A program made the position numbers and the translations under genes. The notes under the pieces were generated by a model, which saw only the letters and a list, made by a program, of their open reading frames with translations, had not been told where the DNA came from and did no database searches. Source: Frischella perrara (lineage in GTDB: Bacteria; Pseudomonadota; Gammaproteobacteria; Enterobacterales; Orbaceae). From it: DNA of 64,000 bases. The stretch spans positions 1,117,192-1,181,191 of the forward strand of contig NZ_CP009056.1 of NCBI RefSeq assembly GCF_000807275.1, written 5' to 3'. Of the stretch, positions 17,791 through 26,778 are shown piece by piece (the first letter of the stretch is position 1; each line of letters begins with the position of its first letter).

Positions 17791-18516
17791 ATGGATAATT
17801 TATTTGATCTTCGTGATAAGCTAACATTTGATGAATCATTAAGATATCTCAGTGATGCTGGGTTTACTCTTAATGCTCAAGAACTTTTTCATTTTGTTTT
17901 AGAGAAAAAAATACAATTAAATATATTTTCCTATACTAGAGATACTCAATTTACTATTAGTTCCATTAATCTCGTTATAAGAAAACAACCGTACTGGTGT
18001 TTTCCAGAGGATGGGGCTTTGGGGTTTATTATTTATGTAGATACTGAGGGTTTAAGGCTAACTAAGTATATAGTAAATAGGGATGAATATAGAGATCGAC
18101 CCATATCACAGTGTATGTGGGATGCAACAGATTATTATGCTGGTTTTTTAACTGAAGATATTAGAAGTCTTTTAGAACAAGCTCTAAAAATTAGTGAAAA
18201 GCCACAATCAATAACAAATAAACCTAAATTAAATAAAATTAGAGATAAAGCGGAGTGGTGTGAAATTGCTTATTTTACACAGAATAAATACTACTCTGAA
18301 GGTAAAATTATATCTAAAGGTGATCTTGCAAAAAAAATAGGTGTATTTGCTAATAGGCACCATACTACAATAAATGGTTGGTTTAATGCTTTTTCTAAAG
18401 AAGGAAGAGAAAATATAAAATCAATACCAGCCCTAACTAGTTCTATAAAAAATAATCATAATGGTATTAAAATTTTTGATCTATTCGACCCTAAAACTGG
18501 TAAAAAAATAGATTGA
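17791..18516 (+). CDS. Unrecognised protein of the integrated element
   Basis: 241 soluble residues, no signal peptide. The first half contains W-C-F-P-E-D-G and a Y-W dipeptide; the second half, after a lysine-rich hinge near residue 150, has A-K-K-I-G-V-F-A-N-R-H-H-T-T-I-N-G-W, which looks like a helix-turn-helix. The layout (sensor-like N-terminus, DNA-binding C-terminus) suggests a regulator or replication protein of a P4-like satellite, but the family is not recognised. It is preceded by the structured leader and followed by the 10-bp repeats. Confidence 0.6.
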   Translation: MDNLFDLRDKLTFDESLRYLSDAGFTLNAQELFHFVLEKKIQLNIFSYTRDTQFTISSINLVIRKQPYWCFPEDGALGFIIYVDTEGLRLTKYIVNRDEYRDRPISQCMWDATDYYAGFLTEDIRSLLEQALKISEKPQSITNKPKLNKIRDKAEWCEIAYFTQNKYYSEGKIISKGDLAKKIGVFANRHHTTINGWFNAFSKEGRENIKSIPALTSSIKNNHNGIKIFDLFDPKTGKKID

Positions 18517-18527
18517 ATGAAAATTCC

Positions 18528-18582
18528 TACCATTTCATACCATTTCATACCCCTCCATACCATTTTACTTCATACCATTTCA
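18528..18582 (+). repeat. Iteron-like 10-bp direct repeats
   Basis: Unit TACCATTTCA occurs at 18528, 18538 and 18573, with variants TACCCCTCCA at 18548 and TACCATTTTA at 18558. Four units follow at exactly 10-bp steps, close to one helical turn, and the fifth is offset by 15. Directly upstream of the AlpA-like genes, they could be regulator sites or a replication origin of the element. Confidence 0.65.
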
Positions 18583-18635
18583 TGCCCAACAATCCTCAAT
18601 GCATTCAACATTATTAATTCAGTGAGGAAGAACAA

Positions 18636-18818
18636 ATGCAATTAAATACAATCCAAAAATATTACTCTCTTGATGAATTAGCGTTAATGTTAGGCTGTTC
18701 TAAAAATACATTACGCTACAATCCTAAATTCCCTAAAGGCATTCAATTATCAAAACGTCGAACGGTTTATGATATCACCGAAGTAAAATCCTACTTAGAA
18801 AGCAACCGAGTACAGTAG
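18636..18818 (+). CDS. AlpA/MerR-like DNA-binding protein
   Basis: 60 residues: Y-S-L-D-E-L-A-L-M-L-G-C-S-K-N-T-L-R forms the helix-turn-helix, and a turn with K-G-I-Q-L-S-K-R forms the wing, as in AlpA-type excisionase/activator proteins of P4-like elements. Ribosome site gagg before the ATG. It would control excision or the element's operon. Confidence 0.72.
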   Translation: MQLNTIQKYYSLDELALMLGCSKNTLRYNPKFPKGIQLSKRRTVYDITEVKSYLESNRVQ

Positions 18819-18828
18819 GAGGCCTTCA

Positions 18829-19116
18829 ATGTCATATTCAATCACTCCAGAACAACACAAAGCCATTAGGGATAAATATGGTATCCAATATGATCGCCTT
18901 GTTTGTGAAAATAAGAGATACAAAATTACTAGTATTGCCCGTTCTACTGCTTGGCAACTTGGGAAAGAGGGTAAATATCCATTAAGAAAATCTTTAGGTG
19001 CTAACTCATGTGGTTGGTCATTAGTGGAATTACTTCACTGGATCGACAATCCGCCAGTAGTTCAAAAAATTAATCAACCTACTAAACGCCGAGGATTTGC
19101 CAATGGAAGCTACTAA
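18829..19116 (+). CDS. Small winged-helix-like element protein
   Basis: 95 residues. I-T-S-I-A-R-S-T-A-W-Q-L-G-K-E-G-K-Y-P resembles the recognition region of AlpA-type proteins, followed by L-R-K-S-L-G and S-L-V-E-L-L-H-W-I-D. A perfect aggagg ribosome site lies 8 bp before the ATG, which is 10 bp after the preceding gene, and the end overlaps the next gene by 14 bp, so the three form an operon. Confidence 0.65.
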   Translation: MSYSITPEQHKAIRDKYGIQYDRLVCENKRYKITSIARSTAWQLGKEGKYPLRKSLGANSCGWSLVELLHWIDNPPVVQKINQPTKRRGFANGSY

Positions 19117-19630
19117 GATAATAGTTAAACAAGATGAATTAAGCATCATAAAATTTGAGGGTATCAAAGTACGAATTATTACTTATTTGGGTGAACCCTG
19201 GTTTATAGCTATTGATATTGCAAAAGCCTTGGAAATTACAAACTCAAGAAAAGCATTAATGTCATTAAATGAGCATGAACGGAATACTGTAACTTTAAGT
19301 TACGAAAATAGCGGTAATCCAAATTATGCCATAGTTTCAGAATCAGGATTTTATAAACTCATTTCACGAAGTAGAAAGGCGACTCTACAAGGAACATTTG
19401 CCTATAGATTTAGTAACTGGGTATTTGGTGAAGTTATTCCAACAATTCGTAAAACGGGTGCTTATGGTGTGCCTTGGTCTTTCTTAAATGATTATGCTAA
19501 ACGTGAAAAAGAATATCTTATTGAATCAAGCAGAAGAGGACGTAATTTAGAAGCTTGTAAAAAATGGAAAGCTAATTTGATAGCAGAAAAGCAAGCATTA
19601 TGGAAAAAATATCAACCTGAATTGATTTAA
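19103..19630 (+). CDS. BRO-N antirepressor-like protein
   Basis: 175 residues from the ATG at 19103 (gagg eight bases upstream). Residues 12-115 are a BRO-N fold: G-E-P-W-F-I-A-I-D-I-A-K-A-L, then S-E-S-G-F-Y-K-L-I-S-R-S-R-K and the F-S-N-W-V-F-G-E-V-I-P-T-I-R-K-T-G-A-Y signature. BRO-N proteins act as phage antirepressors. The C-terminal part is a basic helix. It closes the element's three-gene operon. Confidence 0.83.
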   Translation: MEATKIIVKQDELSIIKFEGIKVRIITYLGEPWFIAIDIAKALEITNSRKALMSLNEHERNTVTLSYENSGNPNYAIVSESGFYKLISRSRKATLQGTFAYRFSNWVFGEVIPTIRKTGAYGVPWSFLNDYAKREKEYLIESSRRGRNLEACKKWKANLIAEKQALWKKYQPELI

Positions 19631-19636
19631 TAAAAA

Positions 19637-19658
19637 AGGCAACTTGTCACAGTTGCCT
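19637..19658. terminator. Hairpin after the antirepressor gene
   Basis: Stem AGGCAACT / AGTTGCCT, loop TGTCAC, 7 bp after the stop. The T-run is on the minus-strand side, so it best terminates leftward transcription but may act both ways. Confidence 0.6.
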
Positions 19659-20056
19659 ATATTCAATCACTAAAATCAATTATCTAAGGTAATATCCATA
19701 TCGATAGAAATAATATAAAACATTGAACTTAGGCTAAAACATATCGCGTTTAAAGCACATCCTTATAATAACGGAAGCTTAAAAATTGGATAGTTTATTA
19801 TATCCTTTGGCTTCAAAGGCTGTAACCATGAGAGAACGAATCCGAGTTTATCAATTGTTGATGAACACCAACTGTACCCTGATAATGATCTATTTAGACC
19901 TTGAACTTGATATAGGTATAAGCTAAGAGGCATATATTGCCGCCTTGCCACTAATAAGCAATTGAAAAATTCTGATTAATTAAAAATGACTATTTAACTT
20001 ATTCTGTTTTTAACATACTATTAAAATTAAGAGGGGTAACCCTTTTTTAATTCTTT
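19659..20056. other. Intergenic, no gene supported
   Basis: About 400 bp between the integrated element and the Sel1 gene. The far end of the element should lie here or nearby. I looked for a copy of the tRNA-Lys 3' end and saw none. Confidence 0.4.
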
Positions 20057-20989
20057 TTATATATGAAAGTTACACCGAACGATCATGATGATAATTATGA
20101 AAAAAGCTATAGTTTTTAATATCTTGGAGAAAATTCCATATGTTTTTTTTATTCGCTGGTTAGGTAGTGAAAAAGAAGAATATCTAGGATTGTCTTTTTG
20201 ATAAATTGTATAGTTTACTTGAATGCATCCTGAACTCGCATTATGAGTAATACCATAGATTGTTTTTTTTTGTTTAGGATTAATGATTCCAAGCTCATTT
20301 AAACACCAATATTCTATTGGTTTATTTGTAGGATTATACAATTTTACTTTACATTTATCATAGCAGTCATAATTATAAGTATGGGATGAACCGCCATCAC
20401 TATGATAAATGATATCTTTTATACTTTGTTTCATTACTGTTTGATAATAAATTTTAGCTTTAAGTTGGATGCCATATTCTATCTCTTCAAACCAATCACC
20501 TACACCTTCTTGTTTTGCTTTAGCTATTACATTTTTAATTTTTTGAATATTATTTTTGCTAATACTTTCTTGAATAGCAGTGTAATATTTATTATAAATT
20601 TTCCATTTTTCGTGATATTGGTAAGTAGAACGAGCATTTTCAATAGATTGCTTAGATAAAAGTGAACCATTAATAACACCTTTTTCTAAACATTCTAACG
20701 CTGTTTTTTCATCAATATTTTTTAACTTATTATAGATATGATAATAAGCATCTGGAAAACCATTTTGGGCTGATTTTTCATAATATTCAATTGCTTTATT
20801 GATATCTTTGCTAGTTCCCTCTCCAGTGAAATAACAATAAGCTATATTAAATAACGCTTTGGGATCGCCTGTTTGGGCTATTTTTTCCCATAATATAAAA
20901 CCTTCATACCAATCAGATGGTAGTTTTTCACCAATAAAGAAAATTTCTTTTTCCTTAATAGCGGAATCAATACATTGTTGAAATGACAT
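20057..20989 (-). CDS. Sel1-repeat protein with C-terminal membrane anchor
   Basis: 310 residues. Two Sel1/TPR-like repeats are clear at about 35-105 (A-L-F-N-I-A-Y-C-Y-F-T-G-E-G, A-I-E-Y-Y-E-K-S-A-Q-N-G). The middle is coiled and lysine-rich; a beta-rich stretch with C-Y-D-K-C follows. The last 25 residues form one hydrophobic helix ending in a short basic tail, so it is tail-anchored in the inner membrane with a cytoplasmic bulk. It begins 17 bp after a small membrane protein gene and is probably co-expressed with it. Sel1 proteins are scaffolds; no specific role can be assigned. Confidence 0.75.
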   Translation of the reverse strand: MSFQQCIDSAIKEKEIFFIGEKLPSDWYEGFILWEKIAQTGDPKALFNIAYCYFTGEGTSKDINKAIEYYEKSAQNGFPDAYYHIYNKLKNIDEKTALECLEKGVINGSLLSKQSIENARSTYQYHEKWKIYNKYYTAIQESISKNNIQKIKNVIAKAKQEGVGDWFEEIEYGIQLKAKIYYQTVMKQSIKDIIYHSDGGSSHTYNYDCYDKCKVKLYNPTNKPIEYWCLNELGIINPKQKKTIYGITHNASSGCIQVNYTIYQKDNPRYSSFSLPNQRIKKTYGIFSKILKTIAFFIIIIMIVRCNFHI

Positions 20990-21006
20990 TTTTTATCTCA
21001 TCAAAC

Positions 21007-21312
21007 TCAATGGTAATAATTACCAGTTAAATAACATACAATAGATGGTGAATAAATTATAAAGAAAATTATAAAGATAATTACAAGTTGTATAATGGAC
21101 GAATAAATACCTATCTGAGCAAATATTAAACCTCTTTTCAGTTTAAGGTATCGAATATCATTTTTAGCTTTAGAGCCTAGAAATATGGCTAAAAATAAAA
21201 GCATGCAGTTGATAAAGATGTTATTCAAATTAAAAAATGCGACAATACTACAAACCACTGATACTATCGCCATCAGGCTTATTGGTTTTCTCTCTAATTG
21301 TTTAGTTTCCAT
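21007..21312 (-). CDS. Small membrane protein (DUF4190-like layout)
   Basis: 101 residues from the ATG at 21312, preferred over 21351 because the shorter form starts with a soluble basic segment (E-T-K-Q-L-E-R-K-P) and gggataag lies just upstream. Four hydrophobic stretches in two pairs separated by a basic loop (K-L-K-R-G) are like DUF4190-type proteins. Partner of the downstream Sel1 protein; function unknown. Confidence 0.62.
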   Translation of the reverse strand: METKQLERKPISLMAIVSVVCSIVAFFNLNNIFINCMLLFLAIFLGSKAKNDIRYLKLKRGLIFAQIGIYSSIIQLVIIFIIFFIIYSPSIVCYLTGNYYH

Positions 21313-21730
21313 TCTTATCCCGTAATTTTTTAAAAATATCAAATTAAACAAAGATATAGAATTATAATGAGGTCGATTTTACAAATCAACAAATTATATT
21401 ATGATAGTTTTGTGCTATAGAAAGATGGATAACCTATTGCTCATAATTGTCAAATGCGATTGAAAGAAGAAAAACTTGAAAATACATAGCGTTTTTTGTC
21501 ATTGTTTTTCCTAAAATTTTATTGAATATATTTAAGGGAGCGGATATAGATCTTTCATTATAATAGTGACTAAGGCAAATAAAGTTAAATAGACTTTTCA
21601 CATAAACTTGATTTAGATACTTTGTATTAAGCAAATTTATCTCGCTACCAAAGTATCCTGTTAATTAGCAAAAAAATCTCAGTTGAAATTATGAAATATA
21701 GTGAAAGAGGATCACAAATAATAATTTAAT
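21313..21730. other. Intergenic, nothing convincing
   Basis: About 400 bp of AT-rich DNA. A 66-codon minus-strand frame at 21434-21634 has no ribosome site and no recognisable motif. Confidence 0.4.
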
Positions 21731-22579
21731 TTACAGTTTGATCGTTTCACCATCATTAGGTACAAGCACTCTATCATTAATCCCTTCTTTAGTTATATAT
21801 TCACGAAGTTTTTTACGTGTCAACATTGCATGATTAACTGCATCCATATGGGTTGCAATGATTATTGCATTAGACGCTGTTTGATAGGCATGTTTGACAT
21901 CATCTTTACCCATGATAATCGAACCATCAAAGTTTTTGAGTCGGGCATATCCTGTATTTAGAACAATTATTTCTGGCTTATAATTACTAATCACTCTAGT
22001 CGTCTCATCACACCAAACAGTATCACCTGCAATGTAAAGCGTTTTAAAACCTTTTGCATGAAAAACAACACCCATAGTATCGCCTAACCGATTTGCTAGA
22101 TCAGGTACTGCATACATACTATCTGTACCATGCTGACCTCCTACTTTAGTTAAATGGATATCGTTAAACAGAATATTGTTATCTAATATTCTTATATTAG
22201 TAAAGCCTTGCGATTGAATTAACTTAGCATCTTGCTCATTTTGAACAAATAAAGGAAAATGTTTGGGAATAAATTCTTGTGCAGCATCATCCCAATGATC
22301 GAGATGTGTATGTGTAACAATAATTGCGTCTACTCCTTTGATTATCTCTGATATGCTAGCTGGTAGGTCAATGAGAGGATTACGTAACTCACTACGATAA
22401 GTTTCTTCAAAACCAGGATAAGCCCCCTTTGGTGCTAACATAGGATCAATTAAAAAAATAGTCCCCGCATAACTAATCTTCAATGTTGCATTTCTGATTT
22501 GCTGAATTAAAACTTGGTTAGTATTGTTTTTAAAATTCAGATTAGATGTTTTATCAGCCAGACTGAAATTAGTTTTCAT
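21731..22579 (-). CDS. MBL-fold metallo-hydrolase, UlaG-like
   Basis: 282 residues from the ATG at 22579, with gagagg ten bases upstream; a longer form would need a TTG start. The H-T-H-L-D-H-W-D motif is the di-metal site of the metallo-beta-lactamase fold, followed by later ligands in G-G-Q-H-G, A-G-D-T-V-W and A-T-H-M-D-A-V. It groups with UlaG/YddR-like hydrolases of unknown substrate. No signal peptide. Divergent from a GlxA-type regulator 135 bp away that probably controls it. Confidence 0.85.
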   Translation of the reverse strand: MKTNFSLADKTSNLNFKNNTNQVLIQQIRNATLKISYAGTIFLIDPMLAPKGAYPGFEETYRSELRNPLIDLPASISEIIKGVDAIIVTHTHLDHWDDAAQEFIPKHFPLFVQNEQDAKLIQSQGFTNIRILDNNILFNDIHLTKVGGQHGTDSMYAVPDLANRLGDTMGVVFHAKGFKTLYIAGDTVWCDETTRVISNYKPEIIVLNTGYARLKNFDGSIIMGKDDVKHAYQTASNAIIIATHMDAVNHAMLTRKKLREYITKEGINDRVLVPNDGETIKL

Positions 22580-22714
22580 ATAAATATGACCTCTCAATAA
22601 TTATTTAGTGTGCTTATTATTGAATTAGTTTGAATAACTAACCATTGACATTTTTATCAATCATCGAAATAATCGGGTCAAATTATATGTTCTAACTTTT
22701 TAAGCTTAAATGTT

Positions 22715-23659
22715 ATGAATTTACCCTGCATCGCATTAGTTCTTTATCCAAACATTAGTCCATTTCACTTTTCAATTCCTTATATGATATTTAATCTTGA
22801 GGTTGAAGAACGTAAATTATTTGATCTAAAAATCGTCTCTATAGAAAATAAGAAACATGAAACTCAAAATGTGATGACAATAAAATCTGATGGCGGGCTA
22901 GAAGTACTCGAAAAAGCAGACATCATAATGATTCCCGGATGGCATGATCTCACTAAACCACCGAAACCTTGTTTAGCTAATGCTATTTATCAAGCGTACA
23001 CACGTGGTGCTCAAATAGTTGGGCTATGTTATGGAACTTACGCACTGGCATATACAGGAATACTTGATGGTAAGAAAGCATCAACACATTGGATGGCTGA
23101 GATAGATTTTAAAAAACGCTTTCCTAAAATAACATTAGATAATAATGCCCTCTATGTAGAAGATCATCATGTTATAACATCTGCTGGAACCGCTGCTAGT
23201 TTGGATTGTTGCTTATACATAGTTCGCAAAATCTACGGTGGTAAAATAGCAAATAAAATAGCTCGTGTAATGGTTGCACCTCCTCATCGTGAAGGAGGAC
23301 AAGCTCAATATATTGAGCATCCAATCGTAATGGCTGTCCATAACAAACAAATAAATGCGCTTTTGGATAATTTACGAAAGAACTTAACCAAGTCCTATAC
23401 TATAGATGAACTTGCCAAAAAAGCCTCTATGAGTAGAAGCACTTTCACACGTCACTTTAAGAAAGAGACAGGTATGACGTTAGTGGGCTGGTTAACTAAT
23501 GAAAGGTTGTTACGTAGTAAGGAATTGTTAGAAACATCCTCTTTATCAATAGAAAAAATTGCAGAACTATCTGGATTTCAGAATACCACATCTTTCAGAC
23601 AATACTTTAAAAACAGATATCAAGTTAGTCCAAACGTATGGCGTAGAACTTTTTCTTAA
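22715..23659 (+). CDS. GlxA/FtrA-type AraC transcriptional regulator
   Basis: 314 residues. Residues 1-195 form a DJ-1/PfpI-like domain with G-L-C-Y-G-T-Y-A-L-A (the nucleophile-elbow cysteine near 106) and T-S-A-G-T-A-A-S-L-D. Residues ~215-314 are a two-part AraC helix-turn-helix (M-S-R-S-T-F-T-R-H-F-K-K; G-F-Q-N-T-T-S-F-R-Q-Y-F). Such proteins are usually activators responding to a small molecule. Placed back to back with the MBL-fold hydrolase, its likely target. No strong ribosome site precedes the ATG, which suggests low expression. Confidence 0.9.
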   Translation: MNLPCIALVLYPNISPFHFSIPYMIFNLEVEERKLFDLKIVSIENKKHETQNVMTIKSDGGLEVLEKADIIMIPGWHDLTKPPKPCLANAIYQAYTRGAQIVGLCYGTYALAYTGILDGKKASTHWMAEIDFKKRFPKITLDNNALYVEDHHVITSAGTAASLDCCLYIVRKIYGGKIANKIARVMVAPPHREGGQAQYIEHPIVMAVHNKQINALLDNLRKNLTKSYTIDELAKKASMSRSTFTRHFKKETGMTLVGWLTNERLLRSKELLETSSLSIEKIAELSGFQNTTSFRQYFKNRYQVSPNVWRRTFS

Positions 23660-23989
23660 TTATGGTATATGTTCAGATCAGATAAATCGGAATACAGTTA
23701 TAATATTTCTTTATTCTTTATGCTAATCAACCAATCTGAAAACAGTTGATTTATATTGTTTATTTAGAATGAACAAAAAGCTTCTCGATTTTAAAATGAA
23801 TAAAGGCTAAATATAAACAACGCGCTGGCTTAATATATCCTCCTTATACATCGTCTTGCCTTAGATGTATCAACACATCTTGAAGCCTAAGTCGTACACC
23901 CAAGTAGCATAGTTTCCTATACTACTTTTAGATATATCCATTTCTAAGATAATTATAAAATAATTAATTTAATCAACGCTAAGTGTTCA
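23660..23989. other. Intergenic with a hairpin between convergent genes
   Basis: 330 bp without a gene. At 23902-23927 an 11-bp stem with one mismatch (AAGTAGCATAG / CTATACTACTT, loop TTTC) is followed by TT on the plus strand; it may end transcription from the regulator gene. A second small AGATGT/ACATCT hairpin is near 23865-23882. Confidence 0.45.
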
Positions 23990-24976
23990 TTAATAAAGAG
24001 ACTGTTCTATCTTAAGAATATCCTCTTGGGTGAACGTGATATTCGTATTCTCACCTGTATCATTTATTATTTTTTGACTGATTAATTCAGTAATAGGGTA
24101 GATAATATTAAAATGATTTCCTCCTTTTATCATGTTTGAGTAAAGAGGAATATTTTTATTTTTCGCTATAGTAGCAAGAGTATCAAAGTTCTTATTGTAA
24201 TATTCTTCACCTTCAAAATAGAATGTTGGCGTTTTAATTGATTCAATAAAATAACCTGGTGATCTAAGTTTAAACTCTTGTGGATCGGATGTATCAAAAG
24301 GCAAAAAATCTACATTATCTCCTACCCAAGCTTTTATATCGCTGACTCCCCCTAAAGAAAAAATGGCACGAAAACCTGTTGTAAGCTCACTGGCTAATAA
24401 TACACGAGTTCCCCCAGTACTATGTCCGGCCAAATAAATTCTATTAGGATCAACATATGATTGAGACGCTAAGAATTGGCGAGCTTTTTCAAGATCATCT
24501 ATTTCTCCATAAAACAGTTCATCTATCCCTGGATTGCCATTTTCTCCTCTAAAGTTGGGTAACATAAGAATTAAGCCAGCCTTACGAAAAGCACTACCTG
24601 TTTGATCATTATATTTCGGAGCGGGTGACCAAAAATCGTCCCCCTGACCACCAAAACCACCACTAATCCAGATAACAGCAGGATGCTTTTTTCCATCCTT
24701 TGGATCAGGAGTTAAATAAGTTGACATTTCACCATCTTTGGCAGGGTAATAAACCAATGAAAAAATATCTTCAGGTGGAGTAAGTGGAGCTTGATCATAA
24801 ATCTCCGGGTTAACTAACTTTGTTGTAAAACCGGCTCTAGCTTCTCGTAGGCTAATACTACTCAGATTAGTAAGGTTTGGCTCTTCGTGAGAATTATTGG
24901 CTAACGCCTGTAATGATAATGAAGCTAACAAAACAATAGAAATTTGTCTCAGAATGTAAATATGTTTTTTTATCAT
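23990..24976 (-). CDS. Secreted alpha/beta hydrolase (prolyl-oligopeptidase-like)
   Basis: 328 residues. The first ~26 form a signal peptide ending A-L-A-N, so the enzyme is periplasmic. The serine-hydrolase core shows an oxyanion segment W-I-S-G-G-F-G-G, the nucleophile elbow A-G-H-S-T-G-G with Ser186, and the late histidine in G-G-N-H-F-N. It resembles dienelactone-hydrolase/S9 peptidase-like esterases. Substrate unknown. Stand-alone gene. Confidence 0.83.
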   Translation of the reverse strand: MIKKHIYILRQISIVLLASLSLQALANNSHEEPNLTNLSSISLREARAGFTTKLVNPEIYDQAPLTPPEDIFSLVYYPAKDGEMSTYLTPDPKDGKKHPAVIWISGGFGGQGDDFWSPAPKYNDQTGSAFRKAGLILMLPNFRGENGNPGIDELFYGEIDDLEKARQFLASQSYVDPNRIYLAGHSTGGTRVLLASELTTGFRAIFSLGGVSDIKAWVGDNVDFLPFDTSDPQEFKLRSPGYFIESIKTPTFYFEGEEYYNKNFDTLATIAKNKNIPLYSNMIKGGNHFNIIYPITELISQKIINDTGENTNITFTQEDILKIEQSLY

Positions 24977-25551
24977 ATAGTTTTTTCATCCATTAGTAAT
25001 TGATTATAGTAAATTTATTAATAATTATAACGATTATATATTCAGAAAAGAAGATGAAAACTAGAAGAATAAAATCAATAAAATAGAGAGATTGGGCAAA
25101 GGAAATGGTTTAATTGATTTTCTGCCAAAAAATTTTAACATCAACTCAATCAAGATAAATAAACGATCTATACCGAATGATAATATCCTAATTGACAAAG
25201 ATGAAGATAAAGAAACTTTAAAAATTAGAGACGATGTTACCACACCAAAAAAGTTATTTTGACAAGCATTATAATAATCGAAGATCAAGAAAAAATTAAT
25301 GTACAATAAAACGACAATACAAATTAATTTTAACGATACTGAAAAAAGTCGAACTAAAAAGCCCTGTTCCTAATTAGCCAGAGAGCGGCTTAACATTAAT
25401 AACATGGATAGCGGGTATCTCTGCTAATGATCTGTTAAAAAGTTATCAAATTAATATTTAAATTGAAACGAAAGTTTGTGATGAAATCCCATTGATAATT
25501 AAGCAAGATAGTAATAAATTTCATGAGAGTAAATAAAAAGGAGAATAATCA
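24977..25551. other. Intergenic with decayed coding sequence
   Basis: About 575 bp. A stretch of some 65 sense codons on the plus strand (about 25066-25262, ending TGA) encodes a lysine/aspartate-rich peptide with no start codon and no recognised motif, probably a gene relic. The last bases carry a strong ribosome site (aaaaggag) for the frameshifted gene that follows. Confidence 0.4.
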
Positions 25552-26361
25552 TGCCATCAAAATATCGCCCTCAGATCTTTGGCTGGTTAAACGATCTAGA
25601 TAAAAAACTATGATGTTCCACGGTATGTTCGTCAATTAATTTTTGCCAATGATAACTATTGTGCCTTTATTCGTCTGGAGCATGATGACCAATTCTCAGG
25701 TAAGTTTGACTATATTCCTTTAACTATTGTATTAAGTATTATATTTGTTGGTATGGTTATTTTTATGTTTCTTTATGGATTAAATAAAGAAACAATAGTT
25801 TCTTTAGTTGTTTTTATTATTGATTGTGCTGCTTTATATTTAGTGATTCCTGGATTTTACAAAAATGTATTTTCACGCATGGGTAACCCCATAATATTTA
25901 ATCGTAAGACGAGTAAAGTGTACGTTAATGAAAGTTACTTTTTTAACTTCAAAGTATTACACCACCCTAAAGTATTTTTACAACCCAAAAAACGCCGTAT
26001 ACAAGAGTATGATTGGAATGATTTGCATGGAGTAATTATCCACAATTTATTACGTGATTTTGCACCTGTAACGTTATTAATGGTATGTCAATCAGGTACA
26101 AATAAGGTCATTGATCATGTTATGTTAGAACCCAAGGGCGCTGCTTCAGGGAGAATACTTATCTGGAATTGGATCAATAATTTTATGATGTTTTATAAAT
26201 CAGTAAATATAGATGGTGGTAAATACAAAACAGATGAAGAAGCTAAATTCAAAACAGATATGATAGAGGGTGAAGGCTGGCCAGAATGGATGGTAGAAGC
26301 CTTTAATGCTACATCACTTGAAGAGTTAGCTGCAATTAAACAAAAATATAATATTAAATAA
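25552..26361 (+). pseudogene. DUF6708-like membrane protein, frameshifted near its start
   Basis: The ATG at 25552 follows aaaaggag and reads M-P-S-K-Y-R-P-Q-I-F-G-W-L-N to a TGA at 25612. The same protein continues one frame away from about 25612 (P-R-Y-V-R-Q-L-I-F-A-N-D) without a stop to 26361. A single missing A in the six-A run before 25612 would restore D-K-K-N-Y-D-V-P and a ~270-residue protein. It has two hydrophobic helices around residues 60-105, then a soluble domain (N-P-I-I-F-N-R-K-T, W-N-D-L-H-G-V) like DUF6708 proteins often seen in T6SS loci (name from memory). It may be a phase-variable gene, a dead gene or a read error. An internal start at 25753 could give a 202-residue fragment. 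Confidence 0.65.
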
Positions 26362-26412
26362 TAAAAAAACTTAAATTGATAGCAAAGGGATAAAGTAAGA
26401 AATAAAACAACA

Positions 26413-26469
26413 ATGCCACCACAATATCGCCCCAAATCTTAGGTTAGTTTGGCAACTTAGATAAAGGAA
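26413..26469 (+). pseudogene. Start of a second DUF6708-like gene, cut off
   Basis: M-P-P-Q-Y-R-P then stops; the bases align with the start of the gene at 25552 (ATGCC, TATCGCCC, and TAGATAAA in the same order). It runs directly into a vgrG fragment, marking a recombination join. Confidence 0.6.
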
Positions 26470-26473
26470 CCAA

Positions 26474-26778
26474 TATAGCCCAACTGGAAAATGCGTTATC
26501 GATAGCCAAAGCGCTACAAAATGCGGCAATTGCTTCTGATTCCCATGATGCGGATACCGGCAGTCAGGCGCAACTTAAAGCGACATTAACCCAGTTATCC
26601 CAAAGTGGCATTATTGCATATGCACAAGAAGGTATCGCTTTAACCAGTCCGGAAAACATCCAACTATCAACTTCAAACAATGTATCGGTGACCAGTGAAA
26701 ACCAGACGGACATCAATGCCTTAAAAAACATCACGGTTTCATCAGGGGAATCAATTAGTTTATTTGCCCATAATCAGG
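26474..26778 (+). pseudogene. vgrG internal fragment
   Basis: About 300 bp nearly identical to the part of vgrG 1-3 that encodes the end of the spike (from A-Q-L-E-N-A-L-S-I-A-K to S-L-F-A-H, for example 47372-47670). A one-base deletion near 26771 breaks the frame exactly at the end of the homology. No gp27/gp5 part is present, so it cannot make a spike but could exchange sequence with the intact genes. Confidence 0.88.

Noticed and set aside
19763-19951. 62-codon minus-strand frame after the integrated element
   Set aside because: No ribosome site, no motif, and composition like the surrounding non-coding DNA.
21434-21634. 66-codon minus-strand frame
   Set aside because: No ribosome site and no recognisable feature; probably chance.
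25600-25620. Programmed ribosomal frameshifting at the A-run of the DUF6708-like gene
   Set aside because: A -1 slip at the six A residues leads to a quick stop; only +1 or -2 slipping gives the long frame, and the run is not in the register of a classical slippery heptamer. Mutation or read error is simpler.
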